DNA from: Cycas panzhihuaensis | Lineage: Eukaryota > Cycadophyta | DNA length: 64,000 nucleotides | Direction of reading: 5' to 3' | Assembly: GCA_023213395.1 (NCBI GenBank) | Contig: CM041465.1 | Location: 37,021,741 to 37,085,740 of the forward strand | Notes under the pieces: generated by a model | Databases searched by the model: none | Seen by the model: the letters and a program-made list of their open reading frames with translations, nothing else | Told to the model about the DNA's origin: nothing | Made by a program: the position numbers and the translations under genes | Shown here: positions 23,491-34,329 of the stretch, in pieces | Numbering within the stretch: position 1 is the first letter of the stretch | Layout of the letters: every line of letters begins with the position of its first letter

Positions 23491-23876
23491 TGTTAGAGTA
23501 TAATGTTTAATGTTATGTATGGTTAAGTAGTGTCTTAGGGTTAATAGTCATAGTCCTAAGTCTTAGAGTCCAAGAGTCATTTATCATTATAATATTGTGT
23601 GAGAAGATAGAAGCTTATTGGTTGAGTTAGTTGGTGTAATGTCATTGGTCAGGATAGAGGTAATTGTCCCACATGCATTATTTGTCTTGTATTTCCTCCC
23701 ACCTATTTTGTATATAAAGGTGGTTGAGGTAGTATATGTTATCATGTAATCATTAAGGCTTATGTTGAGTCTTTGGTGCTTTGGTATGTCAATGTATTCT
23801 AATTATGTTGAGTTAATCTTTGCTCATTGATATTGTTATTGTGGATGATGAATGTTTTCCATGTTAAAGTCTAACA
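23491..23876 (+). repeat. TRG-E 5' LTR
   Basis: TGTTAGAGTATAATG...AAAGTCTAACA, 386 bp, with a TATA box (tatataaag) near 23711-23719. Confidence 0.95.
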
Positions 23877-23888
23877 TGGTATCAGAGC
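23877..23888 (+). promoter_or_regulatory. TRG-E primer binding site
   Basis: tggtatcagagc directly follows the 5' LTR: a perfect tRNA-Met-type site. Confidence 0.95.
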
Positions 23889-25799
23889 AGGCCATCTTGT
23901 TGTAAGAAGAAGATTGAGAGAGCAGAAGTCCAGTGAAGGACAAAGCATTCAAGGAAGAAGGAAGCTTCATTGAGTTGGCTGTCAAATTAAGGATTTGAAT
24001 TGGGAAGGTGAAGACCAAAGGTCATCAATATTGCATATTGCACCAAGTTAAGCCAAGACATAATTTTCTCTGGGTAATATTGTTCTTTTCCTTGTTCCAC
24101 AAAAGAATTTGGTTGAAATTAAGAGTGACATGATTTTATTTGCACAGCAAATATTTGTTAGGGTTTGAAATATTAAGGATTTGGGTGGTGGAAATTGAAG
24201 CAAGTTGTTAAGGTCTGGTTCTTTCATAAACTCTGGATGCATAAAGAAGTTAGATTTGCAACTACTCATATTACCTCATTTGCTTAAGCATAGGAGACCT
24301 CTATGTTGGAAACTGTATAGGGCCTATGGTAAAACCCTAGTTAGAATGGATTGAACATGAATCGCTCTCTAGGCTAGTACTAGAGATAATCACTGCAGAG
24401 ACTATAGTTGGGTTGCTCCATAATTGAAATTTGTAGCAGACCAAAGAAAAGACAACTCCTTCTGTGCAGAGCTGAGGTGAGACAACCTACTAAGGGCGCT
24501 TTTCTCCCATAGAGTCTTTAAAGAGACGCATGTTCCTGTGTATTAGTCGCATTCTATTGAGCAACAGCAGTAGTTAAACCTGGATAGGTGCCAGGGTAGG
24601 TAAGAATCCTTGGTGTATAAGCAGAATAGACTAGAGGAGCGACTGAGTCCTTGCCACTCGTATTTCAACCCAGAAGGCACCTTGATACTCATACTAATGG
24701 CGTCTTCCACGGAAATGATGGCATAGTCGTAGCTTACTCAACATTTGCCCCATAGCAACTGTAATGATTTCTGCATGGAGATGCCTCAAGTCACCCCTGT
24801 AAACGACTACGTTCTTAGAGTGAAGCATGGGGTTTACCTATTGTGTAAATGTTTTGACAACCTTTGATATCTGGTAATGAGTGGCCCTTAGTCTTTCTAC
24901 TAATGTCATAAGCACCGGTGGATATCGCCCACACAAATAGGGATGAAGAGAGAAAATGTGCGAAGATAGAAGGTGACTGGCAATAAACTCCTTGTCTTCA
25001 TCTCCATCCTCTTCTAAGCCTGCTTCCATTGCGATTCCCTGCAAGAAGGAGATATAACGGCTATTGGAGATGAGACACCGGAGATGATGGAGCGATCACA
25101 TGACACTGGACTTGTCCAAGATGGTCATCCAGACCACGTGCACTGTTTTTAAAACCCTACCGGTACACTGGCAATTGATTATTGGAGGGTTCTACTGCGA
25201 AGATTCCACGTTCTCTCTATGGACAGGTTCAGATCGAAGATGAGAGGTTCGAAACCGGGCTGTCGAAGTTGAGGACTATGTTCAGTGCCGATAGTTTTGG
25301 TGGGTAGTACCTTGGGGGAGAGTGGTGAATCATTCCTGGTAAGCGACGCAGAGGTGACACCATTTGACAGTTTGCAAGCTATGAGTTTGGATAATTATTT
25401 CGAAACTCAATTAAATCAAATTGGAAGATAGTTTTCAGATCTGCGGACGTGAAGTTTATTAGACAGATTTATTTGCTTTTGTAAGGTAAAATTCAAGTTA
25501 AATCCAATTGGAATGATGATTAAGACCGTGGTCACATATAATTTTATTATGACTAGCAGCTAGCATATTAAAGGAGCCTATTCACTTGAAGTGACTTCAT
25601 AAAGGGGTATCTGTATATTTCTCCTTATATCTTTGCATCTATTTTTCAAACAGTCAGAGATGTCAGAATTCTGTTGTAGAGGAGAGCATTTTGGTATCTG
25701 ATTTAAGGCAATTTTCTACTGTTTTGATAGACCTTTTTTAGGTTGAAGTAAACATATGGATTTATTTTAAAATACTTTTGATCGTCTCGTTCCTACACC
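23889..25799 (+). other. TRG-E leader with a gene-like antisense segment
   Basis: The first 150 bp match the TRG-F leader next to its primer site. The middle differs from all other elements here. On the minus strand, about 25044-24838 is open (YPPVLMTLVERLRATHYQIS) and is preceded by an acceptor-like cttcttgcag; a further open stretch at about 24835-24720 reads HSKNVVVYRGDLRHLHAEII then VAMGQMLSKLRLCHHFRGRR. This has the look of protein-coding host sequence in reverse orientation, but I cannot name the gene. The rest, up to the gag start, has no recognisable feature. Confidence 0.5.
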
Positions 25800-27029
25800 A
25801 TGAAATTAGAGGACGTCATTATTTTTGTGCTAGAAAAGAATGAGTTTTGGTTAACAGATATTCCCCAGGCTTTACCCAAGTATATTAGAATCAATTTCCG
25901 TATTTGGAAAATTAAAATGGAGTGTATATTCATGGAAAAAAGGTTATGGGAAATTGTTCGAAATGGCACTTCAGAGATTAATAAAGAAGGTGAGAAAAGT
26001 CTTATGAAAAAGAATCGGGTAGTCATTGATATGATTCTTGCAACACTTGATAAAGAAAACCTTCCCTCTTCACATCAATTTCTTGTTCGTGCAATTCATA
26101 ATGGTAGCACTGCTAACGAGGTGTGGAACCTTATAAATGATGTGTATGAAAAAAACCCTCAAGAGGTGTAAGAGGCTCTTGAAAGGGCAACCACTGTTGT
26201 TGATGATTGCAATATAGGTAAGGAAGATGATGAAGATTGTACCAATGATGCAAATGAAAAGGCATGTGAAGGAACTAATGAGGTTACTGATGTTGAATGC
26301 ATTCTTGAACTTGAAGAGCATGTTGAACTTACTTCAGGTGATTGTGATGAAGCAATTGGAATTCATCTATATGAATTCATTGCTTCAGGGGAGGATGAAA
26401 TTGATAAAGTTCTTTTTATTCCTGAAGTGAAATTTGTTTCTGATTCAATTATTGTTTTTAATTGCTCTCAAAACAATAAAGAACTTTCACTTGAGAAGGA
26501 ACCCATTCAGGATGGTGATGACTTACAAGATGCTTCAAGTGATGTTGATTCATCGTTTGGTGACTTGCCTTCATATTTGGATGTCGTTGATTCTTCTCTT
26601 GGTGATCTGTCTTCAAATGGTGACATTGGTTCCACAGTTGTTAATCACTCATATGTTAAAGAAAATGAAGCCAAACAGGTATTGACCAAAACATTGATTG
26701 AAGACATATTTGATGTACACCTTGAAGATGCTTTTGGTGAGTACATACATGATCACTTGACAGGTCTATATCAGGCTCACATTGATTTAGCCATGATCCA
26801 CTACACGTTTTGCATGACAAAGGATTTCCCATTGTATATGAAGATGAAGAAGGCAAAGTTCAAGAAGCATCACTTCAAGGGAATACCCCAAGGACGACAC
26901 TATAGGAATGAAGACAAAGATCAAGGCGAAGACATTGTGTTCAAGACCTTTTCAAGATCAAGACGTTGCAAATTCAAAGAAGGCAAAGTACATGTTGATC
27001 AAATTAGAGTCTATTATGTTGGAAAATAG
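25800..27029 (+). pseudogene. TRG-E Gag-like protein (one stop codon)
   Basis: One continuous frame of about 410 codons broken only by a TAA at 26169-26171. Residues 1-125 form a copia-type Gag domain (DUF4219/UBN2-like): IWKIKMECIFMEKRLWEIV, then DMILATLDKENLPSSHQFLV and EVWNLINDVYEKNPQEV. The middle (about 126-330) is acidic and rich in Asp, Glu and Ser. The C-terminal part is basic, with HYRNEDKDQGEDIVFKTFSR, the motif shared with TRG-D, F and I. There is no zinc knuckle and no enzyme domain. The last codons lie in the LTR of TRG-D, which inserted at the end of this frame. A structural role in particle formation is inferred from the family. Confidence 0.85.
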
Positions 27030-27238
27030 AACTTGCAATAAAATATTGGCAAACAAAACAGAACACCTCCACAGGATCGAATGGTACCCTTAAGGTACCT
27101 CCATTGTATTAACAAAACATCATTACATCATCATTCAATATGATATACTATGTTGTGTATTTATAATACATGTCAATATAGTGAGGGTGGAACCCACTTG
27201 CATGTGGGACAAAACAAATGTGCATTAATATTCCAACA
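27017..27238 (-). repeat. TRG-D 3' LTR
   Basis: TGTTGGAAAATAG...ATATTCCAACA, 222 bp, with terminal inverted TGTTGGAA/TTCCAACA. The purine tract (reverse of ctcccccttaa) lies at 27239-27249. Confidence 0.95.
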
Positions 27239-28371
27239 CTCCCCCTTAATGCACATTTGGGTCATTTGTATTTGCAATGCCTTGTCCTTAAAAATGTCTT
27301 GAAAATGATGTCTTTAACTTGATCCTTGTCTTCAATCTTGTAGTGATCTCTTTGCTATAGAATGATGTATCTTGATTTTTGTCTTCAATTCTGTACTGAT
27401 GCCTTTGTAAGATGATATCCTTGGCTTGATTTCCATCTTCAATCCTGTAGTGATAACGTTGATGTAGCTACTCTAGCAAGTGCAAATCCTGATTCTTCAT
27501 TGTGGCTGGTCTAGTATGATTTTGATGAAGATCCTGTAAGTAGCCATCTTCAAACACAACTTGCTTGTCATCATTATCTTGTATAAGTTCTTGATCACCA
27601 TGTATAACAGTGGTTTCTTCAATCTTCGGAGTGGAATCTTGATCAACTAGCATACTCTTTGAAATTGAATCAATGCTCAAAGTAGGGGCATCATTTAGAC
27701 TTGAATCATTACAAGACTCATCCTTTATGGGATCATTAGATTCACATTCACTTTCTCTTGAAATAATAGTGTCATCTAAATAAACCTTTATCGATTCATC
27801 ACTTTCAACGTCTTCATTAGTAGTTGTAGTCTCATCAATGCATTCAACCATTGCTTCTTTACGTTGAGTAGAAATTTCATCAGTACTCATACGTTTTTCA
27901 TCTTGACTTGTTGTTTCATCAGTGTTGTTGATATTTTCTTCATTCATTGTACCTGTACCATAACCATAACTGACCTTAATTGCCTTTTCAATCATTCGTT
28001 GTGTCTCTTCTAGAGTTTGTTCAAATACTTCCCTTGGAAAATCCCAAGATTCTTTAGCAGTACTTGCACGTAGAATCATGGGAATGACAAAATGGTATTC
28101 AGAAGGAAGATCAGCCTCGTTGAATGCAGCACGAATCATAATGAATGCTTTTCTGTCTTTCTTGTCAAGTATTTCCTTTTCTTCTTCATCCTTAGGGATA
28201 TCATATCCATCAGTAACAATCTTCCACAAACCTCTAGCTATAAATAAACATCTCATTTTAAGTCCAAAAGAAGTAGTTTTCACCACTGCACTTAGGTACT
28301 GGAAGAAACGAATCCCTTAGGTAGTATTCATTTGTTTCAGGAACACACATAACTACATCATTATCCTCCAT
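27239..28371 (-). pseudogene. TRG-D Gag-like protein with 18-residue C-terminal repeats
   Basis: Minus-strand Gag starting MEDNDVVMCVPETNEYYL at 28371. A frameshift near 28290 precedes the main open block (28286-27468) with KMRCLFIARGLWKIVTDGY, AAFNEADLPSEYHFVIPMIL and FEQTLEETQRMIEKAIKVSY: the same copia-type Gag domain as TRG-E and F. The middle is acidic. After a TAG at 27468-27470 the frame continues into tandem units of about 18 residues (HYRIEDGNQAKDIILQR, then QYRIEDKNQD...), with a third unit (YKIEDKDQVKDIIFKTF) shifted in frame. The family C-terminal motif therefore occurs three times here. Non-functional as seen. Confidence 0.82.
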
Positions 28372-29959
28372 GATTGTAAATGTCATTTTCTAACACCACG
28401 TCCCTTTTTTAATCAACTAACTCACCCATTAATCAATCTCATCAAACTTTCTCATGTCTCATGTTCCTTATATCACTGACTTCATCATTACATCATTGCC
28501 TTATGCATCTCACATATTGCCAAATAGTCACATACAAAGAATATCTGAAACACTTACTTCACCATAGAATCAAAGCTTATACCGTATATATCTCACAGAA
28601 ATCATGCATACCTCATGTCACCATTAAATCGCCAAGACACATCACACTTCACTTAATTGCCCAAAACACAACTCATGCCACAACACCATTCAACAAAGTT
28701 TGTTTCTCTGCAACTCAGATAACTTCAACAAAAACTCATCCTTCTTTGCATTGAGTCAATTGAAAAAACATCATCAAAACAACCCTAATTTTGCCCTTAA
28801 CATGCTCAACAAATGTCTAATCTTGTCATGTAACCTCACATGTAACAAGCATCTCATTGCCTCATATCACTATCTTTCTTGCCCTCAAGTTAGCTTTATC
28901 ATGCCCAAAAAGTCCCTTCACATAAATCACATTCCAAGGAGCACTAAATCACCATATGCCACCCAACTCATTCATGCAAACACATGCATTGTCGCTTCAT
29001 CACCATACTATGTCATCATCACAATAGCTCTCTCATACGAACACATGTAAGAAGGCACTTAATTTTCCATTAAACAATCACCATCATGCACCTCAAATCA
29101 CCAATAGAGTGCCAAATACATTCACATCAACATAACCTAAGGTCGTCTCACATTGCAACAGTATTCTCCCATGCACAACATACGTAAGAGAGACTCAAAC
29201 AATCACCTCATATTGCAACATTACCCAACTTATGTAAATCAGATGCAAGATAGCACTATGCCAATGCCAAATGTCACTACTTTGTCACCAATTAAGAGTG
29301 CAAAACACTTATGTCACCTCATTACCATTGCCTCATTCACGTCACCATATCAATATGAAACCCTTAAATTCCCAAAAAACTTATTTCTGAAAAAAAAATA
29401 TAGCTCAAAAATACATAAAATATGGATGGAAATGATGGCCTCTGAAATATGATTCAAACGGTCTAGACAAAATTGAATTCTGATATCTAGATCAAAAGTT
29501 ATGCCCTTTTAAGAATTTCACAATTAGGGTTTCTAGGGACTGTAATAGTACCTTCTGATAAATTATTAATAACTTTTCACTTTGAACTTTGATGAACGTC
29601 AAACCACTTTTATTATAAAGTAAATTAAAAAACTCATAGAATCAAAAAACATTTGAGGTCATTTGGATACTTGTAGCCAAACTTATGACTCTTTGAAGTT
29701 GAGGTTGCAGATCTGTCCCAAAAATACGGCGACGGAAAAATAGCAGGCCGAAATTAATTCTGCTGCAATTTTTGCACTTTCACCCCAAAATCTATAGTGC
29801 GACCACTCAAAATTTACAAAACGAGTCATTTCGTCTCAATTTCGCCATTACTTTTCAGAAATTTCAACGTTTATTCTCTCGAATATACTTTTCACCCTTG
29901 ATGGCACCTCTCAAAGCACCGCTCCAATACCGAACAAAAACACCTCTTTCAACCTGGGC
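28372..29959 (-). other. TRG-D leader
   Basis: No gene on the minus strand. The part nearest gag (28390-29360) is C-, A- and T-rich with many cac/cat words and gives spurious plus-strand ORFs. The part at about 29370-29850 is clearly related to the TRG-C leader at about 43190-43660, with identical stretches such as gactgtaatagtaccttct and gcagatctgtcccaaaaata. Confidence 0.75.
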
Positions 29960-29971
29960 GCTCTGATACCA
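29960..29971 (-). promoter_or_regulatory. TRG-D primer binding site
   Basis: gctctgatacca on the plus strand, i.e. TGGTATCAGAGC on the element's strand, directly against the 5' LTR. Confidence 0.95.
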
Positions 29972-30193
29972 TGTTGGAAAATATAACCTGCAATAAGATA
30001 TTGGCAAACAGAACAGAACACCTCCACAGGATTGAATGATACCCTTAAGGTACCTCCATTGTATTTACAAAACATCATTGCATCATCATTCAATATGATA
30101 CACTATGTTGTGTATTTATAATACATGTCAATATGGTGAGAGTGGAGCCCACTTGCATGTGGGACAAAACAAATATGCATTAATATTCCAACA
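29972..30193 (-). repeat. TRG-D 5' LTR
   Basis: 222 bp, same ends as the left copy; about 13 substitutions and no length change. Confidence 0.95.
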
Positions 30194-30297
30194 CATTAGA
30201 GGTCATGTCTAATGTCCTAAGTACATTGTCAATTGTCTAGTTAGTCTTTGGTATTCAGACACTTTTTGTAGTCTTCACATTAAACATTATGGGGAGG
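30194..30297 (+). other. TRG-E 3' untranslated part and purine tract
   Basis: Short remainder of TRG-E after TRG-D. It ends in attatggggagg (30286-30297), the polypurine tract against the 3' LTR. Confidence 0.85.
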
Positions 30298-30687
30298 TGT
30301 TAAAGTATAATGTTTAATGTTATGTATGGTTAAGTAAAGTGTGTCTTAGGGTTAATAGTCATAGTCCTAAGTCTTAGAGTCCAAGAGTCATTTATCATTA
30401 TAATATTGTGTGAGAAGATAGAAGCTTATTGGTTAAGTTAGTTGGTGTAATGTCATTGGTCAGGATAGAGGTAATTGTCCCACATGCATTACTTGTTTTG
30501 TATGTCCTCCCACCTATTTTGTATATAAAGGTGGTTGAGGTAGTATATGTTATCATGTAATCATTAAGGCTCATGTTGAGTCTTTGGTGCTTTGGTATGT
30601 CAATATATTCTGATTACGTTGAGTTAATCTTTGCTCACTGATATTGTTATTCTGGATGATGAATGTTTTCCATGTTAAAGTCTAACA
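30298..30687 (+). repeat. TRG-E 3' LTR
   Basis: 390 bp, TGTTAAAGTATAATG...AAAGTCTAACA, with a TATA box near 30531-30540. It differs from the 5' LTR by about 11 substitutions and one 4-bp length change. Confidence 0.95.
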
Positions 30688-31126
30688 TCGATGAGTGAGG
30701 ATGCTCAATTAGTTTTTTATCCCTAGGTTATAGTATACTTGAGTTTTGGTATCACATTTCTAGTAAAAAATGGGCATGCTCTGCACGAGCATTCTAGGTT
30801 AGTCAATCATGAAAAAGGCAAGGCATATTGTATGGTGTGTTGACCTGCATACAATGTAGTAGGTAAGCTAGCCATAGCATGGGTAGGCTGACCTATTGAG
30901 CAAAAAAGCAAAGTAGATGATGGGAAGTAGGTATATTGTGATATACCTATCTCTTTAGTTAAACTATGGGGTATTAGTTAGTCAAAGGTATATGTTACTA
31001 ATCTATTGATTAATTAGTTTGTAAGGGTATGATCATATGTAAAAGAGTCGTGCCATTTTGCATAACGGTGTGATGAGTATTATTCATCCTTATGTTTTTG
31101 CATTATCTAATATTATGTGTATATTA
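30688..31126. other. Unassigned spacer between TRG-E and Cop-4
   Basis: About 440 bp without recognisable coding or repeat content. Confidence 0.55.
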
Positions 31127-31631
31127 TGATAGAAGAATTAATGATGTATTCGTTAATTCAACATTTAATATTTGTAATTGCATTGTACATTTGTAAATGC
31201 AAAGTTATGTTAGTAAAAGTCATGTTTATTCACTTTATCAACTCAATGTGATAAAGTGTATTATAAATGTATTTTAGTCATGTTAATGCTAGTGATTAGT
31301 CATGACTTATAGTTGTGAGCCTAATGCTCGTGGGGTTCTAAATGCTCACACTACATTGTAATTTGTAACGTATATGTAATGTTGATCATAGAAGGTGCCA
31401 CTAGTCACCTTGCATGATCAACTACTCTCATAGTTTCTTGCCTCTTTGTAACTGTATATTTTGTATATATGAGGCAACACCTTATGTAATGTATGAAGTA
31501 TGAATGAATGATATTTTTAGATATTGATTTTGGAGGTTGTACAAATTCCACCTCCTTAATTTTCATTATGATATTGTCCTCTTTGTGTTGTAGATCTTGG
31601 GTGGAAGGTGGCTCCAAGGCCTCTTCCTTCA
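31127..31631 (+). repeat. Cop-4 5' LTR
   Basis: TGATAGAAGAATTAATG...CTCTTCCTTCA, 505 bp, followed two bases later by a primer site. It matches the Cop-2 3' LTR. It is assigned to Cop-4 because the Cop-4 gag follows on the same strand and Cop-2, with the same LTR type, encodes the same pol family. Confidence 0.8.
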
Positions 31632-31633
31632 CT

Positions 31634-31645
31634 TGGTATTAGAGC
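31634..31645 (+). promoter_or_regulatory. Cop-4 primer binding site
   Basis: tggtattagagc, one base different from the tRNA-Met-type TGGTATCAGAGC. Confidence 0.85.
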
Positions 31646-33718
31646 GAATCAGCCTAAGAATGCATGCCATCTTCTTCACACCATATATTGTCAAATCCCA
31701 CTTTGCTCAAATAGTTCTTCAAAGCCATCATTGATTCAATATCTAAGAACTACCCTACAATATCAACTATTTCCTCTGCCTCTACTTAATGTGCAACCTC
31801 TGCAATAACTAGAGGAATAATCCACATCACTTTTGGACCTCAACTGTCAATTTTTATGTTGGATCCCACAACATTAATGACATCAATGCTCTCATACTTT
31901 TTGAGTCCCTTAAGATCATTTGTCTTGAGTCGCAAAGATATCTCCTCTCAATGATTCTTTATTAAAACCAAAAATGCTCAATACAGATTATGTGTTGGTA
32001 GCTTTAATCGTGACGCCAAACACCAAATGTGCATTGTGTTTCGTTTCCTCATGAACAATTTATTTATATTAAAAGATTGCATACGTTCATAACAATGTCC
32101 GTGGATGCCAATACGTTGCGGGATTTGAACCTTGCCCTAGGGTTGCCTGCCTTTTTTGTAGGGTTTGTCATTGAAGGAATAGTGGGAAGTCTTTGAACAA
32201 ACAGAAGGGATATTGGGAACTTGCAGGCCTGCATATTGGTTGTGCAAGATCGAGCCATCGTATTTTGTATCTGCCAATTTGTTTGATAACTTGTTATTCT
32301 CCCTATCAATGTCTTCTGTGTTCATCAATCTACTTGTGCTAATGCAGCGGAATGGCGGCAATGTTGCCCTCGTCGATGCTGATATTGAATGCCCGGATCT
32401 GTAGTTGAAATTTTATGTAAGCATCTCATAATCTGATGGCCATTAACAATAATCAGGCCTAGATTGGGCAAGGGGCTACATCACATAGGTCATATGTCTG
32501 TTCGTCGGGATTAATGAATATTTTTGCTTGCAGATTGAAGCTCACCACAAATACAGAGACGCATCATGCGATCCTTGTAACTTCACATTTCTGCTTGCAG
32601 ATCAAATGCCACCATAAACATTGAGAAGTATCACACACACCTAAGGCGATTCAACGTGCATAAAAGGAAGATGGCAGTCTAGACCTCTCTCTAGATGCAT
32701 TGAGATCCAAAATTCGAGGATTTTAAGACAAATTGATTTTTGAAAGATTTATCAATAAATCTTATGGTGTGAAACCATGTGATTTCTACAAGCTTCATTT
32801 GATTGCCAATCATTATGTGACTAATGAAACATGGAAATATGATTGCTCATTGGGATTCTCTCTGCATCCAGACTTGAGATACAATGGTAGACCGTGTTTT
32901 CACAACTTCATTAAGAAGAAATCTTCTTTCATATCCTCATTTAATTCCCTCTGTTGATGTCACCCCAATTTATTTGTAAATTTTCTATAGCTATTAAACT
33001 TTAGTTTATGGAATTTAGAATATTTTAAGAATATTCCTATTTTAATAGGTGTCTTTTTTATAAGGATTCTAATTTTTTATTTTATTTTTTCAAATTATTT
33101 TAAGCCTTTTTAAATATATTTTTTCTTAAGAGATTTTTTAGTTTTGTTATATTTCCTTTTATATACACAAAAAAATTCAAATTTTAATCATAAAATCTTA
33201 AAAAAATTTTAAAACTTGAAAGATTAAAAATTAACACCTAATTGAACAACCCTTTGATAGCAATCCTACAAGGGGAATGATTAGGACCCTTGAAGGTACC
33301 ACTCTGACACATGTTATTTTGTTTTCTCGAACCCTATGGATTGTAGGGGGAGGCAGTAGCTATAAGGTATATTGAGTGGTAGACTAATGCGATTACTTAA
33401 TAAACCTTGGAGTTTGGAGACCAGGCTAGACTCAGAGAGGGTGAGTGCCTTGGTTGGAAGTGTTACCTTAGATGAGGATCTGTTGTTTAGATCGTAAATC
33501 TAGTGCAGGTGGATCAACAATGTCGGTAGGCATCAGAGCTTTCATTAGCGCCCACGTACCTTCAGGTATATAGAGTCCCTGAGCTGCCACTTGTGGGCAT
33601 GTACATCATCAGACAGAAGTGTCTCAACTACCAGGGGCTATAAGGTAAGGAGACACTAAGACTTTAGATACTAGATTAGCAATCCTTTTAGGTAGATAGG
33701 ACAGTTATTTAAGACATA
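31646..33718 (+). other. Cop-4 leader region
   Basis: About 2 kb between primer site and gag. No supported gene on the plus strand. On the minus strand, 32361-32137 is open and reads CISTSRLMNTEDIDRENNKL then LADTKYDGSILHNQYAGLQV, which could be a host exon fragment, but I do not recognise it. 33040-33240 is very AT-rich. Confidence 0.5.
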
Positions 33719-33893
33719 ATGGCACTTCTAATGATTGCAGCTAACACTATTAAATTATCAGGCAATAATAATTTCTTAGCTTGGAATAAACAAGTCAAGA
33801 ATATACTAATAATAAACAAACTTTGGACTTATGTTTTTGGTGTCACTCTTAAACTTGAACCTACTGAAGATCCTAATGATCCTGCCATTTCTA
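33719..33893 (+). pseudogene. Cop-4 gag, first part
   Basis: Copia Gag N-terminus: MALLMIAANTIKLSGNNNFL then WNKQVKNILIINKLWTYVFG. The frame is cut by TRG-F at 33893 and resumes at 37949. The target duplication TTCTA (33889-33893 and 37944-37948) confirms the split. This Gag resembles that of Cop-5 more than that of Cop-6. Confidence 0.9.
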
Positions 33894-34283
33894 TGTTAGA
33901 TTTTAACATGGAAAGCATTCAACTCCAACAATATCAATGAACAAAGCAATGCTTGTATTACATAACACAAACATATTATATCAGAACATTAATGCACCAT
34001 AGACTCAACATGAGTCCCAGTGATGACTTGTTTTCATACACTACCTCAACCACCTTTATATACAAAATAGGTGGGAGAACATACAAGAGATGTAATGCAT
34101 GTGGGACAATTACCTCTAACCTAGCCAATGACATTACACCAACTAACTAATTAATGTGCTTCTATCTTCCCACATAATATATACTAATAAATGACTCTTA
34201 GACCTTAATACTTAGGATTATTACTATTGACCCTAAGACACACTTACTTAGACACATACAACATTAAACATTATACTCTAACA
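33894..34283 (-). repeat. TRG-F 3' LTR
   Basis: TGTTAGATTTTAACATGG...ATACTCTAACA, 390 bp on the plus strand. It is the reverse complement of the TRG-E LTR type. Confidence 0.95.
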
Positions 34284-34329
34284 CCTCCCCTTAATGTTTA
34301 ATGTTGAGATTACAATAACTAAAGACAAT

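Larger units (their letters stand above)
27017..30193 (-). mobile_element. TRG-D: gag-only LTR element inside TRG-E
   Basis: Minus-strand element of 3.18 kb with two 222-bp LTRs, a primer site (29960-29971), a purine tract and a Gag-like ORF only. The flanks tatta (27012-27016) and catta (30194-30198) are a 5-bp duplication with one mismatch. The LTRs differ at about 13 of 222 positions by eye. Confidence 0.92.
23491..30687 (+). mobile_element. TRG-E: gag-only LTR element, interrupted by TRG-D
   Basis: Plus-strand element with LTRs 23491-23876 and 30298-30687, primer site, leader, a single Gag-like ORF and a purine tract. No protease, integrase, RT or RNase H sequence is present between the LTRs. 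Without TRG-D it would be about 4.0 kb. The LTRs differ at about 11 positions plus one short indel in 386 bp by eye. The flanks (gtgat / tcgat) do not form a clean duplication. The LTR family is shared with TRG-F and TRG-I. Confidence 0.9.

Noticed and set aside
28461-29452. Several plus-strand ORFs of about 100 codons in the TRG-D leader
   Set aside because: His/Thr/Ser-rich low-complexity frames caused by the cac/cat-rich sequence; antisense to the element and not seen in related leaders.
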